From the NCBI GenBank assembly GCA_943735955.1, contig OX030965.1, forward strand, positions 5,264,003 through 5,328,002: DNA of 64,000 bases, given 5' to 3'. The position numbers were made by a program, and so were the translations under genes. This document shows, in pieces, positions 53,921 through 64,000 of the stretch; the first letter of the stretch is position 1; every line of letters begins with the position of its first letter. Source of the DNA: Piscicola geometra (taxonomy: Eukaryota; Annelida; Clitellata; Hirudinida; Piscicolidae). The notes under the pieces are model-generated. The model was not told where the DNA came from, ran no database searches, and saw only the letters and a list, made by a program, of their open reading frames with translations.

Positions 53921-55148
53921 TTATTGTTTACTGACATTGACATAGAATTTGAGAATAAAAATAATCAATTTGCTGAGCCAGGCCCTTGCATTCCTGATTA
54001 CATCCTCTCTCTTGTGGGCATCCAAAAGCATTTTGTCCTGCATTTCAAAATTATTTGAATAATATAATTATAATTTATTTAAAAAGGTTGCTGATGAGTA
54101 AATGATGATTTAAAAGTATTAAAAGATGAAATAATGATGAAACAATGATGACAAATACAGAAAAAAAACAATTCAGAAAGCCGACTGACCCATCCAGTCT
54201 TGGCCCACTCCTGGTAGGCTGGTATTTCGTTTAGAAAGAAGCCAACGTACTCGCAGAAGAGTTTGATCTTGTCATCTGGTCCCTTGATCTCACTCACCAG
54301 CATCTTCCAGAATTGGAACCACGTCACCAAAATGCCCAAATTGCACTCGGTGAACATTTCCTTGGCGATTATCACAACTGGTTCGTATCCCTGTGTGATG
54401 GGTGGGTTGGTGATGAGATTTATATTTCAAGTCTTAATGGAGTTTTATGTGTTACCTTGATCTCATATTCCAGGAGGTTTTTGATGCAATCTTTAATCTC
54501 ATTTATTTCCTTTTCTTTGAAAATGTTTTGGAAGGAATTGAGGGCATCATAGTAGCGCTTGAAGATTGAGTTTCGGTCTGGCGGGTTGAAATTGCACATC
54601 GATAAGGCCACATACACGGGAATTTCCTTCAGCTTGTCCACTTCTGTTCGTTTGCTGAATGTAAAAGACACAAAGTTATTTATTGACTCTCCCGCCAAAT
54701 TGGCAGACGAACAATAGTCTTTGTTATAAGGAATTTCGTTTTTGCTGTCATTTTCCTGCATGCTTTCAATGTAAGCGCTCATGCCAACTACTTCTTTTCC
54801 AAGAGTTTCTTCTTTGGAAACACACACACTATCCTCTGTCAGTTGCGTGTTTTCTAGAATATTCGCCACTTCGTCACACCTCATCACTTCGGCATCGACG
54901 AGAGCCTTGACAAACCACTTGTAGACGTCTTCTTCTTCATTACTCGTCAATATGGTCAGCAACTTCCTCATTTTTTTTTCATTGCTGGCTTCCTTCAACA
55001 GAGTACGAAATGTATCAGCACTGAGGTTATGAATGTTTGAGTACAAACTATCTATGACATCCTCAAAGAAGACATGATTGACAATTAACGAAAAATTGAC
55101 TAGTAACTTCTTTCGTCCCAATTCCTCGTTTGTTAATTGTGAATTCAT
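53921..55148 (-). CDS. CARD-like helical protein of unknown function
   Basis: Minus-strand exons 55148-54456, 54390-54190 and 54037-53921; phases close, about 336 residues. The first 100 residues have the layout of a caspase-recruitment or related death-fold domain: RKKLLVNFSLIVNHVFFEDV, then LSADTFRTLLKEAS, then KKMRKLLTIL and DVYKWFVKALVDAEV. This would mean protein-protein assembly in apoptosis or innate immune signalling, but the call rests on hydrophobic spacing, not a strict motif. A polar linker of about 60 residues follows, then a helical region of about 170 residues (VALSMCNFNPPDRNSIFKRY; FFLNEIPAYQEWAKTGW) that I do not recognise. No caspase, kinase or nucleotide-binding motif is seen. 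It is head-to-head with NUP50, with 291 bases between start codons. Confidence 0.7.
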
Positions 55149-55439
55149 GTTTTATTAGCTATATTTTCAAATAATTACGTTTAGGCAGCGAATTTATATT
55201 ATCGTTATATATTTTACTTTTATTAAAATTTAGATTTTGCATCAAATTTTTTTATGTGACTAAGTTTTTTCAAATTTTTATTATTTTTTAAGAAGAATTA
55301 TTTTTGAATATATGACTGTAAAGCTATTAATTATGGTTCTTTTCATTATTTTAAAATCACTTGCTAGCTTGATTGGCGTGCGAAAAAGAAATATTTATTG
55401 TTTTTGAAAATTTAAAATTATTCTATAATTTTGTTCAAA

Positions 55440-57869
55440 ATGTCTCATAAACGAGGGGCTGACAACTATTTAACACATGACAATTGGGATGAAAATGAGG
55501 AGAATGTGCAAGAAAATGTAAGTCTGATATTTCTTTGTAAATAACTTGAATTTCCCTAGTACCTACGATCCCATTTTTAAATTGTATATGATATTTCAAG
55601 GCTGTAGGATTTGCAAAGGCTTCAGATGAAGTGATTAAAGGTAGGGCCATTAAAAAAGCACGTAGAAAAGTGACCATGGAACCAACAGTTAGTTCAATTT
55701 TTATTTCAAATCATTTCATTAAACTTCTTAATTAAAAATTTATTTTTTTAAGGTGTCAACAGCGACTGTGAATCCGTTCCAGGCATTTTCCTTCACCAGC
55801 AACAGTAACAACACATCCAAACCCCCTACTTTTTCTTTCAATCTCCAAGCAGACGTCAACAACCATACGATACCAAGTGTTTCTTTATTTGGCAAAACTA
55901 TTCCAAATTCTTCTCCATCCGTCACCATTTCCACTACATCTGTTCCTACCAGTGAATCTTCTGCCGCTCAAAATATTTCCAATACATCTTCCATCATGAA
56001 ACCTTCTCTTGAAAACTCCACTCTCTCAAGCCCTGTTACTTTCACCAAGAAGCAAGAAATTAGTGCTGAAAGGTAGATGCTACTAATGGTTATAAAATGG
56101 TACTTCTAACATCCTAATCACAATACCAATAATAATAATAATAAACAGAAAATATAAAATCATTGATAATAATAAAAAAATGAAATAAAGTTATTAATAA
56201 TAAAGCAAAAAGTATAATAAAACTATTAATTATACAACCTATAGCACTAATCATCAATCAACTAACAACCCATGCAACAGCAAGGATGAGTATCAGAGAC
56301 TGAACGAAGAAGTGCTCGAGTGGATCCAGGAGTGTCTGAGGAAGGACCCCTCGTGCATCCTCACTCCCATCTTCAGCGACTACAACAACTACGTCCAGGA
56401 GCTTGGTGGTGGTGGCGGTGGTAGTAGTGGTGGTGATGGTGGTGTGGGTGGTTGTAGTAGTGGTAGTGGTGGTGGTGGAGGTGAGGTAAAGGAGACAGGG
56501 TGTAGTGGAAAAAAAGATGGTGGAACCCAAGTGGAGGATGAGAAGGAGAGAGGTGAAAAGAAAGTTGAGGATAACAGCAAAGTGGCAGGAGAAGTGATCA
56601 AACATGTTTTCTCGTTCACATCTTCGTCGTCATCATCATCATCATCAACCACCACAAGTAGCAACCAAGCTGCTTCACTTTTCACTTTTGCTACTAAATC
56701 CACCAATGCACCAGCCACCACCACCACCACAAACATGTTCTCATTCTCATCGAAGCCTTCAAGCCAGCCATTGGCATTTGGCTCTGCTACCGCCTTTGGC
56801 TCTGGTGGATTTGGCCCAAATGGCAACACCACAACGCCTTCGTTATTCTCTCAAGGCTTCTTCACCAAACCGGCCAATGCTGCAGCCCCTCCAGCCAACG
56901 CTGATGGTGCCTTGATCTTTATCCTAAATGTATCCCCATCTTATCATTCTAATCTATTTATTTACCAACAACCAACCACCCATCTATCCACCATCCTACT
57001 ACCCACTCATCCACCTTCCATCCACCTTCCACACACCAACCCACCCATATCGCACCACCAACCCCACCGACCAACCAACCAACCGCCATTATTCCAGCGG
57101 AAGAGGGTGAGTACGAACCTCCAAAAGTGGAATCGATTGAGAACAAGGAAGAGGGTGCCTTCCACTCCGTCAAGTTGGTTTCCTCTGAGATTTGCAGTTG
57201 TAACAGCATTCATAAGGATGTCAACAAAAACAGTCAATTATCTCCATCATCTTCTCCCATTATTATTCCCCTCAACCACCCACCACATTTACACAATTTC
57301 CAGTTTCAACAACCACCACCACCACACAGATGCAAGTTGTACTACAAGATAGACGACAAGTTCCAGGACAGGGGTGTAGGCTTTCTGCACCTCAAACCCA
57401 ACAACGACAAGACCCAACTCATCATCAGGACCGACACGGCTCTTGGTTGGTTGCACCTGTCGCGCTTTTAAGCATGCTGTTGTACATCTATTTCCCATCA
57501 GCAGCAGCAACATTATTAGCACCAATACTCCAAATAATATACAAGTCATCATTATCGTTATCTGATCATCATTATCGCTATCTGATCATCACCCCAATTA
57601 TAATCATCATCACCATCATCACAATCATCATCATCATCATCACCACTACTAACACAACAGGAAACATCCTCTTGAACATCAACATCAACAAGAACATGCC
57701 GATCTCGCGCCAAGGCAGCAACAACGTCACCATGGTGATCGTTCCGAACCCTCCCCTCGACCCCAAGAAGCCCTCCAGCACGCCGCTGTGTGCCCTGCTC
57801 AGGGTCAAGGGCCAACGAGAGGCCGACGAGTTGCACCGCTTGTTGGGGGAAGCTCAGGCGAAGGTGTAG
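55440..57869 (+). CDS. NUP50: Nuclear pore basket protein Nup50 (Npap60)
   Basis: Nucleoporin that binds importin-alpha and Ran-GTP and helps release import cargo. Exons 55440-55517, 55601-55687, 55753-56072, 56281-56906, 57098-57173, 57330-57445 and 57661-57869; phases close, about 503 residues. The N-terminus has the Nup50 importin-alpha-binding motif (NYLTHDNWD; EVIKGRAIKKARRKV). The middle has FG-type repeats (FSF, SLFG, AFGSATAFGSGGFG, SLFSQGFF). The C-terminus is a RanBP1-like domain (CKLYYKIDDKFQDRGVGFLH; LIIRTDTALGNILLN; NNVTMVIVPNPPLD; EADELHRLLGEAQ). A Gly/Ser insertion (56403-56490) follows ILTPIFSDYNNYVQEL, and a Ser run lies at 56620-56670. Two acceptors (57330, 57661) are directly preceded by CAC/CAT repeats. 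AATAAA at 58088-58093 is a candidate polyadenylation signal. Confidence 0.93.
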
Positions 57870-59408
57870 ATGGTGTTGGATGGTGGAAAGCGCGGGAGAG
57901 GTTCAGATTGTAGGTTGAAATGAGCGGGAAAGGTTCAGATGGGATGAGCCGGAAGGGGTGGAGATTGCTGCCCAAGATAGTAAGACTTAATGATGTGATC
58001 TTCAATCATTATCATTCGCGCCAATAGGTTTATATAAACATAGACAAATCAAAGAACTGTAATATTAAAAAAACTGATGTTAGCTAAAATAAAACCTCAT
58101 TTTAAACCCTGTCTTATTATCGCTTTAAACCGAAAGAAACAGCGTTATAGGATGTTGAGATTAAGTGAGTCATCGATTTAATCGGTCTCTTCAAATAATT
58201 GATTAACAATTAGACAAACACTTGAATAACTAATTAATTAGCTCCTAATACAAAAACTAGCCACACCAACTTCACACAATAGAACTTGCAAGAACCGCTT
58301 AGCCACATTAGAATCGCACGGTAACCATAGAAACAACCAACCACTGAAATAATAATCTATGATAAGGCACGTTGTAAAACATTCAATAAATGCGCGGAGA
58401 ATGCATGAAAAGTGCATTCGACGTGATGGTGACGTCACGATGACGTGAGAGGGATGTGCGCTTGGAAATAATTTGAGGTATTTACAGAATTATACGTTAT
58501 ACAGGCAAGTTTAAGGTATAAAGATGGCAGGGAGTATAACTTTCAAGATATTATGCCCACAGTTAATATCGTTACAAATTTTATAGCGCTTAAGAAAGAG
58601 CGAGATAATAGCAACTTACTCACGCTTTTACAAATATGTACTGCTATTAAAATAAAAATATATTAACTTGAAAAATTACCGCTAGAAGATGAGTGTGGGG
58701 TACTTAATGTCGAAAGATTTAAAATAGAGGAGTCTTCAAAGTGCAGTGGAGGTAATACTGCCTAGTTAGTTCGGAGCAGTTTACTTTTAGTTGCCAAATG
58801 ATGATCTACATCGTTGCCTGGATGAGTTGTCAGGAATATGAGAAGGTGGATAGTGGTGCAATAAGGATGAAGATACTATTGGAGAAATCTTAAAAAAGTG
58901 CAAAATAATGATAATACTAATATAAATAAAATAAGATAATAATAATAAAATAAGATAATAATAATAAAATAACAAAATTTTAGTAATAATATAACATAAT
59001 AATAATAATAAAATAACATAATAAATAAATAATATATATGAATCAATCAATCAATCAATCAATCAAATAGATTTCTATAGCGCTCTTTCTTCAAATTCAA
59101 TTGAAAAAGTACACATTAACTGTAATATTCAAGGAAGGAAGATAGGAGAGAAAGGTCGAAAAGATAGACTCGTGTATAGGAGTCAGTAATTTCAATGTGA
59201 TTGCAGATGACACCTCCGACAAGCAAGCACCCGTCGAATGCTGCCTTACATACAATCCCCTTGTATCATGCTACCTCATCACATTCACTTTCTTGCACAT
59301 CCTTTGCTTCTACATCCTAAACTTTTACAGATATATTGTACAACAACCTCTTAGTTACTCCCAGTTGAACTTCTCAAACCACTTTCAGTTGACTACATTA
59401 GGTCACCA
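57870..59408. other. Spacer between convergent NUP50 and PTPN1-like genes
   Basis: Contains a polyadenylation hexamer for NUP50 (58088-58093), a palindrome-rich GTGACGTCACGATGACGTGA patch near 58427-58447, AATAA-rich DNA (58910-59035) and (AATC)n at 59037-59066. I see no gene. Confidence 0.5.
59037..59066. repeat. (AATC)n microsatellite
   Basis: Seven consecutive AATC units downstream of the PTPN1-like gene stop. Confidence 0.9.
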
Positions 59409-60819
59409 TCAATTGAACACCGCCTTGTAAGCCATGAAGCCAGCAGCCAGTACGGCAACCGAAGCTGCAGCTACCACATACGGCCCGCCAATCAAATCGA
59501 CCCACCCTCTCCACCAGCCCCTCTCTCTCTCCTCCTCACACCTACGCTGGTTCTCTTTCATTCTCTGCAGTCTTTCCTGCATCCTCAAAACTCTTTCATT
59601 GTGTCTAGCTTGTTTGTCGTCTTCCATCTTTCTATCCGTCCCCGCTCTCCTTCCTCCCCTCTCAACATCATTACCATCATCGTTATCGACATCATTATCA
59701 TCATTATCCTTGAGGTTCTTACTATTGTCATTGTTTTGATCTGTAGTCGTAGTGTCAGTAGTAGCGGTGGTGGTGTAGTAGGCAGTGTTGTTGTTTGCGT
59801 TGTGTGTTGTGCGGCGGGAAATGTTGTTGTTGTTGCTTTTTAGTTTCGTCGAAGGATTTCTTATGTTGTTGTTCCTGTCGTTCTTGTTGTTTCCAGAAAA
59901 ATCATCATCAGCCTCATCGTCATAATCATCACCAGCACCACTGACAACATGGTTGTTATGGTGATCAACACCACCAGCATCCAAAGAATTTTTTAGATAT
60001 TTTCTTTCTTTATATTTGCCATTTTCAAGATCATCACCATCACCGCCATCTTCTTCGTCCTCCTCATCATTATCATCATCATCAGAGCCACTGAATGAAC
60101 TCATACTGTCATGACACTCTTCATCCTGTAGTGGTGATGATGATGATGAGCTTGATGATGGTTATGATGATGATGGAGCATTTGAAGTCTCAAACCAGTT
60201 CACATTGTTTCGTTTACATTGCTTGTGATAACACTCAAGCCATACAACACCGACTACAATCATGACTACGCCACCATATTCCACCCAACACCACCACCAT
60301 CATCACTACTTACATCATCATCAACTTCATCTTCTTCATCGTCATCATCATCATCATCATCAGGACGGGCAAGGCCTGGCAAGGGTGAAGTGATGGTGGA
60401 GTGGTCAAGGCAGTTGAGTCTCTTGGCCCCTTCAATGATGGCCAAGTAGGTGAACCTGTGTGTGTGTGTGTGTGTCTGTGTGTGTGTGTTTATGTGTGTG
60501 TGTGTGGGTGGAATGGAATGGGTGGAAGGATGACATGGAAATGGAATGGGTGGGAGGATGACAAGGGTTGAACGGATGGATAGGTAGTTGGATGGATGGA
60601 TGAGTAGGCAATGTGGGATGGGTAAATGGATGGAGTGGGATGAAAGGATGGATAACTGCCAACCACGACCGCAACGACAATCACTACCAGCACCAACCTG
60701 AGCTGCTCAGGCGTCTGGATGAGTCCCATTCGGAAGCGCCTCATCATCATCAACTCGTCCAGCACGCACAAGCCCTCCACCCCTCCCCGCTTCTCCGCCT
60801 GCATGCCGTTGCAAAGTGA

Positions 60820-60857
<38 letters not shown>

Positions 60858-61100
60858 TTACTACTACTGCTACTACTACTACTAATACTACTACTGCTAC
60901 TACTGCTACTACTACTACTACTACTACCACTGCTAATACTGCTTCTACTAATACTACTGCTACTACTACTACTACTACTACTGCTACTACTACTACTAAT
61001 ACTACTACTGCTACTACTACTACTACTACTACTACTACTGCTACTACTACTAATACTACTATTACTACTACTACTGCTACTACTACCACTGATACTACTG

Positions 61101-61161
<61 letters not shown>

Positions 61162-64000
61162 TACTAATACTACAACTACTACAACTCCCCCATCAACAAC
61201 AAAAACATTAACAAAAACATTAACAAAAACCCACCCACCCACCCATCCACGCACGCACCCACACACAAAGCAACCAAGCAACCAACCAACCAATAGGAGG
61301 CAAGTATCGACGAGACAAAACGTGCCTGAGCGACCAATGCCAGCGCTGCAATGGATGATCGGCGGCTTGGCGGGGTCGTCAAGGAAGCCGAACTTGCGGA
61401 CCAGGAAGAGGAAGTTGAGGAAGGTGAAGGGCGACTCGGGCACGCCGAAGTCTGGCCACGCCGTGTAGTGGAATTGGAGCACTTGTCTGGAATCGCATGT
61501 CTGTCGACGGGTGGGTGGGGGGGGGGGAGAGGTGGTTTTGTTTGCACGTGTTACTCTGGGTGTGGTGTGGGTGGTTTTGTGCGTGTGGGTATTTTGTATG
61601 TGTTTGTGTGTCTTGCCTTTTTGTGTGTGGATGTGTGTGTGATTATGTGTGGTTGAAGTTATGTGTGTGTGTGTGTGTGTGATTATGTGTGTGTGTGGTT
61701 GATGTGTATGTGTGTGTGTGTGTTCGTGGAGATAAGTTTTTTGGAGAAATAAATATGATACAGACACTTAAAGCAATTAGTCTAAAAGCAAGACCACATT
61801 GTCTATAATGACTTCATTTAATTTATGATTTCTCTTTTATTATCTATAAATGCACAACCACCGCATAAACACAATATTAAAATGGCATAACAGGGATGCA
61901 CTCGACATAGATGCAGGATCTTAAATCAAACATGGCATTATCTTCTGATTCGCACCCAGCTGTTGTCAACACTATGTAACATATCAAAGCAAGCTGTAAC
62001 ATGTAAACTATAACTCTTTGCCTTTCCCTCCTCCCTCTTCCCCCCGACATTCAGACTCCACTTATTCCCACTCTCTCCTCCCTCCCCCCGACATTATAAA
62101 TCTATTTCTATTAACCAAGTTCTTTTATACCCTTATATCACTCTCCACAACCACCTTCCACCACCACCACCATCAATACCCTCCCACCACCACAATCATC
62201 ATCATCACCTCAGTATTCTCAAGGTTGAACACCCTGATGACGTATGTGTCATTGGACTCTAGTTCGTCTATGAAGGTCACCTTATGATGATGATGATGAT
62301 TATTATTATTATTTATATTATGATACAAACATTTGATTATGAATAATAATGAAACTTATACTACTACTCATAAAATACAGTATTGAATAATAAGAGGAAT
62401 ATATATATCTATCTATATATACAATATTTATTAAAACATAAAATAATATTTAGAACAATAACAATAATAATAATAATAATTATAACATAAAAATCATAGT
62501 TAATAATATTACTGACCTTGAGATGTAGGTCAGTGAAGGTCATACACGTGGTGGAAGGTGAGTCACTGGTTGGGAAGTACTGATGACACTTTATCTGGTG
62601 GAGGGGGGGGTTGGAGGGCGTGGGGGCGTGGTGAGGGAAATGGCTAGACAGTGTGCGAGGATGGCTCAAGTTAGTTGCGGTATGGTTGAAGCATGGCGAG
62701 AAATCGAGAAAAAAAAGATAATAGATGAGAATAATAATAATCATAATAACAAGAAGAATAAATCAAAGAATAAAACATGTGTATAATCAAAATAATAAAT
62801 CAAAGAATAAAACATGTGTATAATCAAAATAATAAATCAAAGAATAAAACATGTGTATAATCAAAATAATAAATCAAAGAATAAAACATGTGTATAATCA
62901 AAATAATAAATTTAATATTTCCCAGCGAAGCAAGCACCACTACCAGCACCACCACCACTCACGCATCCCTTCTCGATCATGTTGTTCAGCATGAGAATTG
63001 CCTCACTGCCCTGCTCCCAAACCATCAGCCAGAAGTGACTCACCGTGTCGGGCAGCGGTCCCTGATTGGTGGGTGGGTGGGTAGATGGAGTGGCTGGGTA
63101 GTGGTGAGTGGTAGTGCAGGTGAGAATGGGTGGAAGTGATTAAAGTCCTTCAAGTGTAGTCTTTGAAATGATTTTTTGCTGATGATTTTATTCCTATTGG
63201 AGCCGTAGAAAAGGACTCAAAGAATAATATAATATATTATATATACGAACCCTCACAAATCAAAATAATAATCACAGCCATAATCATAAGAAAAAGAATA
63301 AAAACAAGAAAACAACAATAATAACAACAACCTGGGTGAGTATATAAGCGCGGTTAGCTTGCTCGGCCTGGACGAGGCTGGCGTTGATGTAGTTGAGGTC
63401 GTCCTTCTGCAGCGTGATCCTGCTGTGGTCGTCTGTGGTGGTGGCCATGATGATGATGATGGTGATGATGATGATGGTGATGATGGTGATGATGATGGTG
63501 ATGATGATGATGGTTGTGATGATGATGCTGGTAGTGATGATGATGGTGGTTGTGATGATGATGGTGGTAGTGATGATGATGGTGATAATGGTGGTAGTGA
63601 TGATGATGGTGGTTGTGATGATGATGGTGGTAGTGATGATGATGGTGGTAGTGATGATGATGGTGGTAGTGATGATGATGGTGGTGATGATGATGGTGGT
63701 GGTGATGATGGTGGTTGTGATGATGGTGGTGGTGGATGTGGCAATGGTAATGATGATGATATAGGACCAACGAAAGAAGCTGAGATAGTGGTTGTTTATG
63801 GTAGTGGTTTTAGTAGCATTGTACAAATTATTATTATCTTTTTAATTATATTAACGGTAGTATTTTATTTTCATTTTAAAACTACAACACAGAGGATAAA
63901 GCATTCTCATTGATTAAATATAATTTTCATAAATTGAAATAAACTAAGAATGCACAAAGTGACTCACATGGACTGACGTCACCATAGCGATTCCTGCTCT
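59409..64000 (-). CDS. PTPN1: Tail-anchored non-receptor protein tyrosine phosphatase (PTP1B/TC-PTP type), 5' partial
   Basis: Dephosphorylates phosphotyrosine on receptor and JAK-type kinases at the ER surface. Minus-strand exons: >64000-63968, 63432-63332, 63061-62963, 62594-62517, 62280-62209, 61500-61291, 60798-60698, 60455-60314, 60125-59409; phases close. Motifs in order: RNRYGDVSP and [60 protein letters not shown] (WPD loop), [20 protein letters not shown] (catalytic Cys codon at 61348-61350), [14 protein letters not shown] and IEGAK. After the domain comes a long Asp-, Asn- and Thr-rich linker, a coiled-coil-like Arg/Glu stretch, then a C-terminal hydrophobic anchor ([19 protein letters not shown]), matching the ER tail of PTPN1 and the fly Ptp61F membrane form. 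The first exons are outside the window. PTPN1 and PTPN2 cannot be separated from this sequence. Confidence 0.95.
60435..60515. repeat. (TG)n microsatellite in PTPN1-like intron
   Basis: TG dinucleotides with TGGG interruptions start right at the acceptor of the exon ending at 60455, so on the sense strand a (CA)n tract leads into the splice site. Followed by degenerate TGGA/GGAT tetranucleotides to about 60650. Confidence 0.85.
60818..61180. repeat. (TAC)n trinucleotide array in PTPN1-like intron
   Basis: About 120 TAC/TGC/AAT-type triplets. It produces long Thr, Leu or Val frames on both strands, none of which are genes. It lies between the catalytic-loop exon and the Q-loop exon of the phosphatase. 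Confidence 0.95.
61550..61725. repeat. (TG)n-rich low-complexity tract
   Basis: TGTG and GTGG words in the intron upstream (in gene sense) of the catalytic exon of the PTPN1-like gene. Confidence 0.8.
62757..62912. repeat. Minisatellite, 37-bp unit, four copies
   Basis: Nearly identical copies, each containing AATAAAACATGTGTATAATC, in the intron between the exons at 62517-62594 and 62963-63061. Low divergence suggests recent expansion. Confidence 0.92.
63440..63740. repeat. (GAT/GGT)n trinucleotide array, higher order about 30 bp
   Basis: GATGATGATGGTGGTAGT-type units. On the sense (minus) strand it reads (CAY)n and ends at the acceptor of the exon starting at 63432. Asp-, Met- and His-rich frames on both strands are repeat artefacts. 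Confidence 0.93.

Noticed and set aside
58238..58438. Minus-strand frame with CRE-like TGACGTCA nearby
   Set aside because: Short, Cys/Phe-rich translation without family resemblance; the palindromic word alone is not evidence of a promoter.
59197..59430. Plus-strand frame starting after a gattgcag acceptor-like word
   Set aside because: No recognisable protein features, and it lies in the 3' region of the minus-strand phosphatase gene.
60719..61468. Long Thr, Leu and Val frames across the TAC array
   Set aside because: Microsatellite artefacts; the real coding parts here are minus-strand PTPN1-like exons at 61291-61500 and 60698-60798.

Overview
The window is eukaryotic, almost certainly animal, nuclear DNA. 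It is AT-rich, its genes are split by GT-AG introns, and it is full of micro- and minisatellites. It contains AMPA-type glutamate receptors, a tail-anchored PTP1B-like phosphatase, NUP50, a mitochondrial ribosomal protein and ribosomal P1. Long Asn, Asp, Ser and Gly tracts sit inside otherwise conserved proteins. A lophotrochozoan such as an annelid or leech would fit, but the sequence does not prove that.

Layout. 1-6783 (+): AMPA receptor gene A, missing its 5' end. 6784-11651: spacer with a ~1 kb 12-bp minisatellite. 11652-34301 (+): AMPA receptor gene B, a tandem paralogue with giant low-complexity insertions in its amino-terminal domain, a degenerate RTE-type LINE in one intron and a GC-AG intron. 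35810-37396 (-): secreted cyclophilin with a TATA box. 40258-46568 (+): an unrecognised, very acidic protein of about 1,830 residues with a basic C-terminus. 47494-48497 (-): MRPL47, head-to-head with 48905-49534 (+): RPLP1. 50313-51461 (+): unrecognised single-exon gene. 51751-53716: a hairpin and a possible terminal-inverted-repeat element. 53921-55148 (-): CARD-like protein, head-to-head with 55440-57869 (+): NUP50. 59409 to beyond 64000 (-): PTPN1/PTPN2-like tyrosine phosphatase with a C-terminal membrane anchor.

Reading frames and intron phases close for the seven recognised genes. For the two receptors this was checked exon by exon. The two receptors share the ligand-binding residues and several intron positions, but gene B lacks at least four introns of gene A. 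Both carry arginine at the pore Q/R site in the DNA itself. Vertebrate GluA2 obtains that residue by RNA editing. This is the most functionally meaningful observation here. A second pattern is that at least nine 3' splice sites, in four genes on both strands, are directly preceded by (CAY)n-type trinucleotide repeats in sense orientation. Apart from the receptor pair, the genes have unrelated housekeeping or signalling roles and show no sign of acting as one pathway.
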